DNA from: a virus
Reading direction: 5' to 3' (one strand)
IMG/VR virus record: IMGVR_UViG_3300028831_000449
Span: 1-57,519 of that record
DNA length: 57,519 bases
Shown here: positions 22,576 to 31,047 of the stretch, in pieces
Numbering within the stretch: the first letter of the stretch is position 1
Layout: each line of letters opens with the position of its first letter
Position numbers and translations under genes: made by a program
The notes under the pieces: generated by a model
Told to the model about the DNA's origin: nothing
The model's database searches: none
What the model saw: only the letters and a program-made list of their open reading frames with translations

Positions 22576-24920
22576 ACCGCTTTCGCCCTGTCGGCAGTCT
22601 CTTTAAGATTGGCGGCAGTCTCAATGTCGCGCAGACGCATCTTCTGCGCTACATCTGCGACTTTCGCGCTCGCTAGTTGCAATTCGACTTGATGCAATTC
22701 CTCGGCGTGACGCAACTGCTGTTCGTTCCGCTGAGCCGTGAACTGGAGTTGTTGTGTGCTCGCGTTGACCGCATTGTATTGCTCTTGCGTGTCGAGTGCT
22801 TGACTCTCCGCGCCGCTCGGCGCGCCTGCTCCCGGCGGGGTGCCCGCACCGACTTGATGCCGTTCCTGCTGTTGAAGAGTGCGAGCAAACCCGGCTAACA
22901 AATTCCCGCCCTGCTCCAGCGCAGCCTTGTAGGCTTTCGCATCCTTAATTTGCAGCGGGTCTGCCGCCATTTGTTCGACATGCTGCGCAGCGTGGTTGTG
23001 CAGGTTGAACGCGTATTGCAGCACAGGCTCAAGCGGCTTGAAATCCATTTCGGGATTCTGCTCCCGCGCCGCGACCAATTGCTCTATCGCTTTTTGAAAC
23101 TCTGGCACATGGATCGACGCGTGTATTCCGTGGTTTTGATCGGGTAAAACGGGCACATCGCCGTTGCGAAGCAGCCCGTTTTCGAGCACGGCCACTTGTG
23201 CATCCGGCGCGATCCGCTTCTGCTTCGGACAGTACCGATCCGCCGCTTGTCTGCCTGCGGCAACAGCGACGGTGTCGCGAATCACCAGGTTCCGGCCTGT
23301 CGAATCGAAGCCGCCTTGAATTTGTAACAACCGATCCATCGCGACCGAACGCATCGCAGGTGAACCATTGCCAATCGCCCGCAAGCAGCGAACGGTGCGA
23401 ACGCCTTTCTGAATTGTTTTCGCCTCCACGCCGCGTTCTTTGCAGCGCTCGTAGAAATCGGCAACTTCGGGATACTTCGTGCTCTTTGGCCCGATCTTTT
23501 GAATCCGGCGAAACTGCTCGCCCATTAAACGATCCAGTGAACGGTAAAAGCGATTGACACTGTTGTTGGTGAGCGCGCCGGCATGTTCCTGTTCGGCAGC
23601 GTACTGAAATTTACTGACGTTGTGGCGGTTGTCAGCGGTCTGCGTGCTGCCACGACTTGACTCAAACTGCCCCGTCGCGTTGGCGAGTGAACGGTCTAAC
23701 CGCTCTAACACTGGCAGCCCTTGCGTGCCCACATCCGGCATCTCATGCGCCACGATCTCCGCTCGATCTTTCGGCGGGAAGTACGCAATCGGCCCGGCGA
23801 GCGTGATGCTCATGTCATCGAGCGATTCCGCGTCCGTCGCCTGCAAGAACACCGACATCGCCAGATCAGTCTGCGTCAGCATCTTATTATTGAAACGGTT
23901 GATCGTCTGGTTGAACGGCCACATCTTCCAGAGCAACCCTCGGATGGAATGGTACGTCCCATTCCCGACACCGAGCGTGAATGAGACAACTGCTTGTGTC
24001 ATCCGCTCGTAGCGACTTACGTCTTTGTAAAGATGCTTCTCGTTGCTGCCGTTGGTCAGTCCTACGTAAAACGACACGCTCCCATCGAACTCGCGCACCA
24101 AGGCGTGTAACGCGTGAACTTCTTCCACTGCGCCGTAGCCAAGTCCAAGGTCGTTGTTCTTGAGCGACATTTCGATATCAGCCCAAAACGTCTGCCACGG
24201 GCGATCTTTTGTCGGCGTAGCGCAGGCATAGACAATTGCCTTCTGCACCTCCTCAACGTTCCAGTTGGAGTGCTCTGGGTCGCTAATAAATTTGTAAAGC
24301 TCATGCACGCGATAATCGTGCTGCCACATGAGGATCGGAATCTTCTCGTCACCCACCTTAGTCCGGCGGGGCATGACAAACTCGTTCCAACCGGCGGCGT
24401 CCCAGAATGGGGTTTCTTCGTCGGAGAAGTAGGCGAACCCAACTCCGAACTTGGTAAACTCGCTTCCGAGCCGTTCCCAGGTAGAATAAAAATCACTGCT
24501 CTCGCGGATGAGCCGGTTGTGTTCCTCGGCAATCACATCCGCCGCATCCGGCATCTCTTCCGGCGCGATCTCTTTCGGATAAAACTCGGGTTGAATCAGC
24601 TCGGATGTGCCTTCGAGCAGGTCGCTGTAAGCGGTGAGCGCGGCTTGGAGCTTGGTATCACCGCCGAGCCAGTTGAGGTTATAGTTCCAACTAAGCCCGT
24701 TGGCGTTTAGTTTCGCCTGGTTCTCAGGCGGTGCGCCGTCGGCGTCTTGCTGGAGAATCGCACGATTGCGCGCGCTGGTCTGATCCGCTTGGAGCGCGGT
24801 CGTATAGATTGAGTGGAGCGCTGCGGCGTCTTTCAGCCGTTCCTTGGGCGCTTTACCCTTCTCGTCGAGCGTGTCTAACTGTTGCGCCTTATCGGCTCCA
24901 CGCGATTTCGCCGTTGCCAT
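22572..24920 (-). CDS. portal protein
   Basis: The 782-residue protein follows the terminase and is the right size for a large portal of podovirus type. Supporting stretches are SWNYNLNWLGGD and FYPKEIAPEEMPDA near the start, STWERLGSEFTKFGVGFAYF (portal wing region), a long middle with GLLWKMWPFNQTINRFNNKM (helices near the tunnel), and a C-terminal coiled-coil barrel rich in Gln and Ala from about 640 (AAQHVEQMAADPL, QLQFTAQRNEQQLRHAEEL). It would form the dodecameric DNA entry ring and bind terminase. The call rests on position, size and pattern. Confidence 0.8.
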   Translation of the reverse strand: MATAKSRGADKAQQLDTLDEKGKAPKERLKDAAALHSIYTTALQADQTSARNRAILQQDADGAPPENQAKLNANGLSWNYNLNWLGGDTKLQAALTAYSDLLEGTSELIQPEFYPKEIAPEEMPDAADVIAEEHNRLIRESSDFYSTWERLGSEFTKFGVGFAYFSDEETPFWDAAGWNEFVMPRRTKVGDEKIPILMWQHDYRVHELYKFISDPEHSNWNVEEVQKAIVYACATPTKDRPWQTFWADIEMSLKNNDLGLGYGAVEEVHALHALVREFDGSVSFYVGLTNGSNEKHLYKDVSRYERMTQAVVSFTLGVGNGTYHSIRGLLWKMWPFNQTINRFNNKMLTQTDLAMSVFLQATDAESLDDMSITLAGPIAYFPPKDRAEIVAHEMPDVGTQGLPVLERLDRSLANATGQFESSRGSTQTADNRHNVSKFQYAAEQEHAGALTNNSVNRFYRSLDRLMGEQFRRIQKIGPKSTKYPEVADFYERCKERGVEAKTIQKGVRTVRCLRAIGNGSPAMRSVAMDRLLQIQGGFDSTGRNLVIRDTVAVAAGRQAADRYCPKQKRIAPDAQVAVLENGLLRNGDVPVLPDQNHGIHASIHVPEFQKAIEQLVAAREQNPEMDFKPLEPVLQYAFNLHNHAAQHVEQMAADPLQIKDAKAYKAALEQGGNLLAGFARTLQQQERHQVGAGTPPGAGAPSGAESQALDTQEQYNAVNASTQQLQFTAQRNEQQLRHAEELHQVELQLASAKVADVAQKMRLRDIETAANLKETADRAKAV

Positions 24921-24924
24921 TCAC

Positions 24925-25107
24925 TTAATGCTTGAAGCGCCGCGCATTTACCGCAAACCGGGCGCGCTTACGCAGCACGGGATTGGCCGAATGCAACGCT
25001 TGCTCCAATAGCGCAGCCGGGATTTGGTGATCCTGCGGCACACCGAGTTCTTTGTGGAGCAAGCCGCGATGCGACTTCTTTATGTGGATACCGCCGCGCT
25101 TCGACAC
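24925..25107 (-). CDS. 60-residue basic protein between terminase and portal
   Basis: The small protein starts at GTG 25107 (SKRGGIHIKKSHRGLLHKELG, then a helical KRARFAVNARRFKH end). Short basic proteins of this type (IHIKKSHRGLLHKELGV) are seen beside phage head genes, and I recognise the pattern but know no function. The start codon follows TAAATT by 6 bases with no Shine-Dalgarno, so the transcript is probably leaderless and regulated by palindrome copy 6. Confidence 0.65.
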   Translation of the reverse strand: MSKRGGIHIKKSHRGLLHKELGVPQDHQIPAALLEQALHSANPVLRKRARFAVNARRFKH

Positions 25108-25123
25108 GCGGTTAATTTACCAC

Positions 25124-25138
25124 AGGTAGCGGAGACCT
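25124..25138. promoter_or_regulatory. dispersed palindrome copy 6 with -10 box
   Basis: Minus strand: AGGT-CTCCGCT-ACCT, then GTGG, TAAATT (25119-25114), 6 bases and the GTG start at 25107. The stretch ACCTGTGGTAAATTA is shared with copy 1. Confidence 0.7.
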
Positions 25139-25141
25139 GCC

Positions 25142-26977
25142 CTACGCTGCCCGATCCAACGTCACCACGTCGCTTAACGACCCCATCCGCTGCACAAAAG
25201 ACTTCCAGTTGCGGCGCTCGTTGACCGGCGCGTTGTTTTTGCCCGCAGCGCGGAATTTGTATTTCGTACGGACGAAATCGAGAAGAATCAGCGCCGCATC
25301 TGCAATGTCGGGCGATTTCCCCGTGCGCGCGCGCATGTCTTCTTTGGTTTCAACTTGCTCTTTCAAGACCGCACCGCTTTTCGTATGCCGCATCTGACGC
25401 GACGTAAGTTCCTGCCCGAGATCGGGACTGATCCCGCGAATCTGGCCGGCGCGCATAAACGGACGAATGGAGCACCAAATTTCCGTCACCCGGTTCGCAT
25501 ACTTGTCGCAACTCCGTGTCCGTTTGTCCTCCGCACTTACCGGACGCTCGGTTGCTTTACCGCCGAAATTGATCCGAGTGACTTGCTTGCTCCAAACCAC
25601 ATGCACAATATCGCCAAACGCCGCCGCACCTGTGTCATCGGTCGCAGCACGGTCAGGAGAAATATAATCCGGCGCGACAGTTGATTTATCTTTGAACTGC
25701 TGCGCGATTTGAAAGTTCTGCGGTTGATCCTTTTTCGTCACGTCCGCAAACAGCACCTCATAATAAAGAAAGCAAAGCACCATTTTCCCGGTGCCAAGTT
25801 CTTCGCCAAACTCCGCCACGTAGCGAACCGAGCGGTCGCCGCCATTCGTAAAGCCAGGATCAAGCGCCGTGACCTTGACCGGCGGTCGCGCCCACTTCAC
25901 GTCCTTGCTTTCACAATTGAATTTGATGATGTCCGCCTCGCTCACCACCGTTTCTGTCGAACCATTGGGGCACCAGTAGCCGCGCCACATGCGCCAAAAG
26001 GCAAAACTATCCTCGCCGCCCGTGTCACGCATCGCATTGTCAATTTTCGCTTGCGTCGGCAACCACGGGTAAATCGTTCTGCCGGCAAGCACGTTCGGAG
26101 ACTTGAGCGCATCAAAGCGGATGTGGTAGCCCTTCTCCGTTTCCCATTCCTCATCGTTCGGCGTCACGCTTGCCCATCCGCCCTTCGGCTTGGACAGGAC
26201 ACCGTGCGGATCGTAAATCGACGATGGGTTACCAGTGCCAATAAGTTGGAACTCCGGGTTTGACGCCAGGTTCGAAAATGCGGCTTCGAGAATTGCGTGA
26301 CTCAACTCCGGCAACTCGTCGGCGATAAAAAACACGCGCTGGTTTTTCAAGCCGATCATCTTACCAATCGACTCCTTCTCTTTTTTCTTTTCGCCCGCGA
26401 TCAAGTGAATGCCGCAGCGGTCGGACGTTTTGAACTCCCCGGTCGGGTCTTCGAATCGGATCATTCCGATACTGGAGACGAGTTTCCCAGGCAGCGCCCC
26501 GCCGCACACATGCTGCGCGCCGAGCCAGTAGTCTTCCACTCGACCCCAAATCCGTCCGCGGCTTTCCTTCAACGAAGTTGAAGTGATGAGCACCATCGTC
26601 TCAATTGGCGCGCACAGAAAATTGATAATTCCCCACACCGCGTAGAAGTCTGATTTCTCCGAGTTGGCGCAACCCGACACCGCGAGATACTTGTGTTTGC
26701 AACTCGCTTCCAGTTTCCGGTCGCCCCACGGCGTCCACTTGAATTGGATGCGGTCGTTATGCGGCCCCCAAAGGAGAGCGACCGCTTCTTTGTAATGCCC
26801 CGCCTTCCCGAGCCCGCCCAATTCAACCGGATGTCCTCTGCGGAAGCAATAAAGTTCAATGTCGAGATCACCCGTCCCGAGCGGCCATTCGTAGCCGTAT
26901 TTCACGAACGTCCGTTTCGGCTGCACCTTGCGCGGGCGACCGCGCGGACGTTTGGGCTGCGCTGTCGAGAAATCCAA
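25142..26977 (-). CDS. terminase large subunit
   Basis: The packaging motor and nuclease. With TTG 26977 it is 611 residues. ATPase motifs: a Walker A-like loop SGCANSEKSDF near residues 101-111, in which the usual Gly before Lys is Glu; Walker B FFIADELPEL near 216; and an IGTGNPSS coupling-motif region near 248. The RNase H-like nuclease domain has VTALDPGFTNGG (first Asp), DYISPDRAATDD and SPDIADAALILLDF (last Asp). The basic Pro/Arg start (RPRGRPRKVQPKR) may bind DNA. A longer frame from 27061 would cross a plus-strand promoter, so the TTG is preferred. TATATT lies 8 bases before it. Confidence 0.88.
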   Translation of the reverse strand: MDFSTAQPKRPRGRPRKVQPKRTFVKYGYEWPLGTGDLDIELYCFRRGHPVELGGLGKAGHYKEAVALLWGPHNDRIQFKWTPWGDRKLEASCKHKYLAVSGCANSEKSDFYAVWGIINFLCAPIETMVLITSTSLKESRGRIWGRVEDYWLGAQHVCGGALPGKLVSSIGMIRFEDPTGEFKTSDRCGIHLIAGEKKKEKESIGKMIGLKNQRVFFIADELPELSHAILEAAFSNLASNPEFQLIGTGNPSSIYDPHGVLSKPKGGWASVTPNDEEWETEKGYHIRFDALKSPNVLAGRTIYPWLPTQAKIDNAMRDTGGEDSFAFWRMWRGYWCPNGSTETVVSEADIIKFNCESKDVKWARPPVKVTALDPGFTNGGDRSVRYVAEFGEELGTGKMVLCFLYYEVLFADVTKKDQPQNFQIAQQFKDKSTVAPDYISPDRAATDDTGAAAFGDIVHVVWSKQVTRINFGGKATERPVSAEDKRTRSCDKYANRVTEIWCSIRPFMRAGQIRGISPDLGQELTSRQMRHTKSGAVLKEQVETKEDMRARTGKSPDIADAALILLDFVRTKYKFRAAGKNNAPVNERRNWKSFVQRMGSLSDVVTLDRAA

Positions 26978-27002
26978 GAGACGGAAATATAATCCACTTG
27001 AC

Positions 27003-27017
27003 AGGTGCCTGCTACCT
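27003..27017. promoter_or_regulatory. dispersed palindrome copy 7 in promoter spacer
   Basis: AGGT-GCCTGCT-ACCT. TTGACA (26998-27003), 17-base spacer and TATGGA (27021-27026) fit a sigma-70-type promoter for the plus-strand cassette array. The preceding ATAATCCACTTGACA matches the box at copy 5. The predicted start site falls near the ATG at 27035. Confidence 0.75.
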
Positions 27018-27034
27018 TGGTATGGACAGACGGA

Positions 27035-27208
27035 ATGAACGGCCCATACCCCGACCCACAATCACCAGAGCAAGCAATTCAACAACACGAATGGGCAATC
27101 GGCGTACTCTACGGACGCGCCCTCCGCGGCATCGTGACCGCGCCCATTCTCATGTATGACGAATCGAAAACCCATCCAGCGCAACCACGAAAGGAAGGAC
27201 AGCAATGA
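27035..27208 (+). CDS. first small gene of the plus-strand cassette array
   Basis: The 57-residue protein (PYPDPQSPEQAIQQHEWAIG, LYGRALRGIVTAPI) is not recognised. An in-frame GTG at 27005 would put ten more residues through the promoter, so ATG 27035 is preferred; it lies at the expected transcription start, suggesting a leaderless message. Its end, KEGQQ, comes from the DNA stretch GGAAGGACAGCAATGA, which doubles as ribosome binding site and start of the next gene. Confidence 0.55.
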   Translation: MNGPYPDPQSPEQAIQQHEWAIGVLYGRALRGIVTAPILMYDESKTHPAQPRKEGQQ

Positions 27209-27669
27209 CACAGAATGTTTTGGAACAGAAACCCCGCGTGCGAGGGAGCAAAGACGCGAGCAGACAGGTCACGCTTGAGGAAGTAAAAGCGATGCCAGAT
27301 GACATTTTAAGGATCGCGGTCGCTGAATTGGATGGTTGGCATGACGTGAAGATTCGCGATGGATGGTGCTACGGTTATCGGACACCTGACCAAGACGAGG
27401 AAGGTAAAAGCGTTCCCGACTACCCGCACGACCTCAACGCCACGTTGCCATTACTCGGTAGCGATTTCGATATTAATACCCGGAACGGATTCTCGAAAGT
27501 TACGATCTATCGACCGTCAGAGGAATATTCATCTTACTCAGAGAATTTGTGTCGGGCTATCTGCGAAGCCCTAGTGCTTTGCCTGTCTGCTCGCGGGAAA
27601 AACACGAGCGGAAGTGGGGCTTCTAAGCCTAAACTTGTTGGCGCTGCGGCACGAAAGGAAGGACAATGA
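27205..27669 (+). CDS. phage ABA-sandwich-type protein
   Basis: The 154-residue protein has a pattern common in small phage proteins of the ABA sandwich type: LRIAVAELDGWHDVKI near 35, VPDYPHDLNATLPLL near 75, and a final helix LCRAICEALVLCL. A paralogue lies at 31452-31856 with AELDGW, LPDYPHDLNAV and RCEALVLTL in the same order. No catalytic residues are known for such proteins. It overlaps both neighbours by ATGA with a GGAAGG ribosome binding site. Confidence 0.65.
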   Translation: MTQNVLEQKPRVRGSKDASRQVTLEEVKAMPDDILRIAVAELDGWHDVKIRDGWCYGYRTPDQDEEGKSVPDYPHDLNATLPLLGSDFDINTRNGFSKVTIYRPSEEYSSYSENLCRAICEALVLCLSARGKNTSGSGASKPKLVGAAARKEGQ

Positions 27670-27857
27670 GCATTACTACTCCACGACCGAAACGCCATTC
27701 TGCGTCTGAGATTCTTGAGCAGATTAGGGCGAATGAGCGGTTGCTTGCCCTCTACGACAGTCCGTTTCCTGACCAAATAGAACGTCAAAAACGCAGAGAA
27801 CTTCGAGAATTTATCGGACTGCTACGCTTTGAACTGAAATCGGAGGAAGGACAATGA
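27666..27857 (+). CDS. 63-residue helical cassette protein
   Basis: The product (ASEILEQIRANERLLALYD, IERQKRRELREFIGLLRFEL) is helical and charged, without a known domain. It starts at ATG in GGAAGGACAATGA and ends in the same junction (EEGQ then ATGA), so it is a unit of the cassette array. Confidence 0.6.
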   Translation: MSITTPRPKRHSASEILEQIRANERLLALYDSPFPDQIERQKRRELREFIGLLRFELKSEEGQ

Positions 27858-28915
27858 GCAGCATCGAAGATGGTTATGCAGCACCTTACGGCAAGGAATG
27901 GATTGACCGACGGGACAGCAGCGTTCCAACCACTGCGAAACGAAAACTTCCTCGACGTGAACAAGACATAGCAGATGGAGTTTGTGGCGACGACCCTGCT
28001 CCGGCAGCGGCCACGGAGAAATTGTGGATAGGTGGCAAGTGCGCTTATTGCGGGCAGGATAACGGAGAGCATCGCGAGGGCTGTCCTGTTTTGGGGAGCG
28101 AAACACAGGTGCCGATGGGAGTGGCAGGCGAGGAAAGTGCAGCGCCGTGGCGAGTAGTTCCTGTTTGGGTTGGAGGAAAAATCGTCGCGGTCGATCTTTA
28201 CATATACGATGTCAATTACCGTTTTGACGGCGTTTACCATGACACACTAAAATCAATTTCCGTTGCTCATAACGCTGTCCTAATTAAATGCGGCTTGCCT
28301 GTCTCCTCGTCAACTACGGAGCCTGTGGCATCGGGAGAAAAAGAAAATCCGCCTGCCCCGCGCCCGATGGAGCAGCAACGCCCAGTTGTTGAGGGCGATT
28401 GTGTTATTGTTGATATGGCAACTTTTGAGGGCGCTGGAAAAGTTATCGAAGCCGGAGTGACTTCTGTACTAGTTCAGTGGCCGGATAACCGCCAAAGATG
28501 GTTCGACCGATACTTCGTGAAATTGGCGCACCCGCCTGTCTCCTCGCGCGCTCAAACAGCCACGGATGCGGGAGAAACCAAAACCAACGTCTCCCCTGCA
28601 CCAGCCACGGCAACGGAAGAAAAGAAAGGCCAGTGGACTTGGCGAATGAAGGCTGATGGTCAACACGCCTCACTTAGAATAAGTCCTGATCACTCGGTAA
28701 TGGTCGATGGATACGTCGCACCAATAATCTGTGAAGCTCACAACTCCACTCTGTCGCCGCAGCCCTCCGCAACCGACGAGCAGATCGCGCGAGAGGCGGC
28801 AATCAATCTTCACCGCAGTTTGCGACCGGTAGATACTATCAGTCCAAGTGAAGAACACTTCGCTGAGAGATTCGCTCCATTTTTCCTCTCCGCTATACAA
28901 GAGTCCAAACAGTGA
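27854..28915 (+). CDS. multi-segment cassette protein with a Cys-rich knuckle
   Basis: The 353-residue protein appears to be built of joined segments. Residues 55-75 contain CAYCGQDNGEHREGCP, a possible zinc knuckle. Residues 95-150 form an ABA-like strand pair (WRVVPVWVGGKIVAVDLYIYD). Two linkers rich in Ser, Thr and Pro each begin with PVSS and carry the same CCTGTCTCCTCG DNA, near 28300 and 28533. A short SH3-like strand segment (GDCVIVDMATFEGAGKVIEAG) lies between, and a C-terminal helix ends FFLSAI. It seems to be a fusion of small phage domains. No function is assigned. Confidence 0.6.
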   Translation: MSSIEDGYAAPYGKEWIDRRDSSVPTTAKRKLPRREQDIADGVCGDDPAPAAATEKLWIGGKCAYCGQDNGEHREGCPVLGSETQVPMGVAGEESAAPWRVVPVWVGGKIVAVDLYIYDVNYRFDGVYHDTLKSISVAHNAVLIKCGLPVSSSTTEPVASGEKENPPAPRPMEQQRPVVEGDCVIVDMATFEGAGKVIEAGVTSVLVQWPDNRQRWFDRYFVKLAHPPVSSRAQTATDAGETKTNVSPAPATATEEKKGQWTWRMKADGQHASLRISPDHSVMVDGYVAPIICEAHNSTLSPQPSATDEQIAREAAINLHRSLRPVDTISPSEEHFAERFAPFFLSAIQESKQ

Positions 28916-29245
28916 AAGAATCCAAGCGCCGTGAAACAATGCAGCGCCAGCCGCGAAGCGGAACCCCGCTGCCGACGCCGCTCGCCGAATAAAATCTGTC
29001 AGCAATTCGTCACCAGCTTGTTTTTCTCCTAGCAAAGTGACACGGTTCGAGCCCCGTAGGCTCCGGTTTCATTTTCCCCTCGTTTCACTCGTAAGGCACA
29101 GACTTTTCTTCCCTCGTAAAAGAGCGTTTTTCGCATTGTTTTTGCCTTGGGTTGTCAGCGAATCGTCATCAAAACCGCTGCTTTTTTGATGTAAAATTTC
29201 GCTTGCTTGTCGGACAACAATGGTGTAGGTGACATCCACCTTATC
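28916..29245. other. noncoding integration region
   Basis: No gene is seen in these 330 bases except the tRNA-like 3' end described separately. CATCAAAA (29167-29174) and TTTTGATG (29184-29191) form an 8-bp inverted repeat just before the integrase, a possible integrase arm site or promoter-proximal hairpin. TAAAAT at 29192-29197 could be a -10 for the integrase gene. Confidence 0.5.
29036..29062 (+). other. tRNA or tmRNA 3'-end-like segment, candidate attP core
   Basis: GGTTCGAGCCCCGTAGGCTC looks like the T-loop (TTCGAGC), the 3' half of the T-stem (CCCGT) and the acceptor 3' strand (AGGCTCC) of a tRNA or tmRNA gene. No 5' part of a tRNA is present, and the 5' T-stem has one base missing (ACGG rather than ACGGG), so identity stops within the arm. 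That is what an attP core carrying only the 3' end of its target gene looks like, and the tyrosine recombinase starts about 180 bases away. Confidence 0.6.
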
Positions 29246-30880
29246 ATGCTTACCCTCGATGAACGATTTTGGAAAAGCGTCGAAAAATCGACCGACTGCT
29301 GGATATGGACTGGCTGCTGCAATCAGGATGGCTACGGCAAAATTAAAGTAAACGGAACTCAAATATCTGCTCACCGGCTATCGTGGCAGATTCATTATCC
29401 CGAACAACCGATTGGTGATTTGTGGGTTCTGCACAAATGCGACAATCCGTCCTGCGTTCGGCCAGATCATCTCTTCCTTGGCACTCCGCATGACAATTGT
29501 CTCGATGCGATGGTGAAAGACAGACACTCCAAAATTCGCGACGAATTTACAAACTTACCATTATCGGATTTAGAAAAACAGCGGCTACGAAAAAAGCGCG
29601 ATAACAAATGTTTGAAGTGCCAAAACCCGCGTTTACCACATTCAGATTACTGCCAAACACACGCATTAAAACGTGATCTCCGCCCACGGCGCTTCGTCAC
29701 CCTTAATTCATACAAGCGAAGCGACAACGGCAAAATGGCGTGGGTCGTGAAGTGGAGTCCGCAACGAGGCGACCCCCGCCGAAGAACTTTTACCAACGAA
29801 GCAGACGCAGTACGCGAAGCAGACCACATTGAGCGCCTATTTCGAAACGGAATGCGGGTCGTGGGCAACCTGTCCATTCAGGAACTCGCGGGTGTCGCGC
29901 TCATGCTCGCGCAAATCCCGAATGTGCCGCCGCATGAAGTGATCCAGTACTATTTGCAGGCGCACGGGCTCAACGGTCACTCCGCCAACAGCGTGCCGCT
30001 CGAATCAGCGGCGGCGCAATACATCGCGCTGCGCGACAATCCCGATGAGTTTTCGCATCGCCAGTTCACCAGCGTCCGCCAGCACCTCAACCGGCTGGCC
30101 CGACATTTTCCAGGGCGAATGCTCAACACCATCCGGGTGGAGGAACTCAACGATTACGTGCAGGAGGAGATCGGCGGCGCTCCCAAGACGCGCGCCAACC
30201 ACGTCATCGACATACGGGCTTTCGGACGGTGGTGTCGGTCGGAGAAGAAGTGGTTGCCTCGACTCGTGCCGACCGCGTTTGAGGAAACGAGAATGCCGCG
30301 GGTCAAAGCGAGCAACAAGGAAATTTACACACCAGAAGAAATGACGCACCTGCTCGTATTCACTCCCACTCACACGCTCGGGTTTATGACGACGGGCGCG
30401 TTTGGAGGGATGCGCGCGGCAGAGCGCCTACGGCTCACAGGCGAGCATTGGCAGTCCGACAACGAACAGATCGCCGCCGACCGCGACATCACCAAGACCG
30501 CCCGCCGCCGCATCATCGGCTCGCTTCCAAACCTTGCCGCCTGGATGCGGATCATCGAAACCGAGAAGGACGAATACATCGTCCGGCGACGCAAACCGTA
30601 TGAGCAGGTCGCAAAAATCTGCAAAGCGGCGGGGGTAAAATGGAAGTTCAATGCGCTGCGCACCAGTTTCGCATCGTATCACCTCCAAAAATTCCGTAAC
30701 GGCGCGCTCACCGCCGCGCTCGACGGCCATTCCGAAGATCAATTGGAAACCGATTACAAGAGTTTGACCGGCGTAAACGACCGCACGGCGGAAGAGTGGT
30801 TCGCGATAACGCCGGAGAGTGTGATTGCGTATGCTGCGAAGCATGGACTGCCCGAGCCTGAATGGGCGAACAAAATATGA
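29246..30880 (+). CDS. tyrosine recombinase (integrase) fused to an N-terminal HNH domain
   Basis: The 544-residue product from ATG 29246 has two parts. Residues 1-95 are an HNH_3 nuclease: CWIWTGCCNQDGYG, then AHRLSWQIH, VLHKCDNPSCVRPDHLFLGT, followed by a Cys/His knuckle (CLKCQNP, YCQTH). Residues 150-540 are a tyrosine recombinase: an AP2-like arm region (WVVKWSPQRGD), a SAM-like core-binding domain, then catalytic Arg in GAFGGMRAAERL (about 389), NALRTSF (Asn for the first His, Arg about 471), GHSED (about 494) and Tyr in DYKSL (about 503). It should integrate the phage at the tRNA-like site. A longer frame starts at 29207. The HNH half is unusual and may be a captured homing nuclease. 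Confidence 0.85.
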   Translation: MLTLDERFWKSVEKSTDCWIWTGCCNQDGYGKIKVNGTQISAHRLSWQIHYPEQPIGDLWVLHKCDNPSCVRPDHLFLGTPHDNCLDAMVKDRHSKIRDEFTNLPLSDLEKQRLRKKRDNKCLKCQNPRLPHSDYCQTHALKRDLRPRRFVTLNSYKRSDNGKMAWVVKWSPQRGDPRRRTFTNEADAVREADHIERLFRNGMRVVGNLSIQELAGVALMLAQIPNVPPHEVIQYYLQAHGLNGHSANSVPLESAAAQYIALRDNPDEFSHRQFTSVRQHLNRLARHFPGRMLNTIRVEELNDYVQEEIGGAPKTRANHVIDIRAFGRWCRSEKKWLPRLVPTAFEETRMPRVKASNKEIYTPEEMTHLLVFTPTHTLGFMTTGAFGGMRAAERLRLTGEHWQSDNEQIAADRDITKTARRRIIGSLPNLAAWMRIIETEKDEYIVRRRKPYEQVAKICKAAGVKWKFNALRTSFASYHLQKFRNGALTAALDGHSEDQLETDYKSLTGVNDRTAEEWFAITPESVIAYAAKHGLPEPEWANKI

Positions 30881-31047
30881 GAACACAACAACCAATAGAA
30901 CAGACACCACTAAACGATCTCGAAGCCGAACGCGCGGCGCTAGAGAAAAAATACACCGACGGCAGCATAACACCGTATCAAACTGTTAGACTACGAGAAA
31001 TCAACGCCGCGATTAACCAAATTCGCGGCGCATATCGGTCTTGGTAA
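30877..31047 (+). CDS. small helical protein after the integrase
   Basis: The 56-residue product (LNDLEAERAALEKKYTDGSI, YQTVRLREINAAINQI) is a two-helix protein of a type often seen beside phage genes, with no known function. ATG 30877 overlaps the integrase stop by ATGA, so the two are co-translated. It could be an excisionase-like accessory, but no DNA-binding motif is seen. Confidence 0.6.
   Translation: MRTQQPIEQTPLNDLEAERAALEKKYTDGSITPYQTVRLREINAAINQIRGAYRSW

Noticed and set aside
25709-26263. 184-codon plus-strand frame over the terminase
   Set aside because: Antisense of the terminase nuclease domain, with the composition expected of a shadow frame.
30428-30973. 181-codon minus-strand frame over the integrase end
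   Set aside because: It is antisense of the recombinase catalytic domain and the next small gene.
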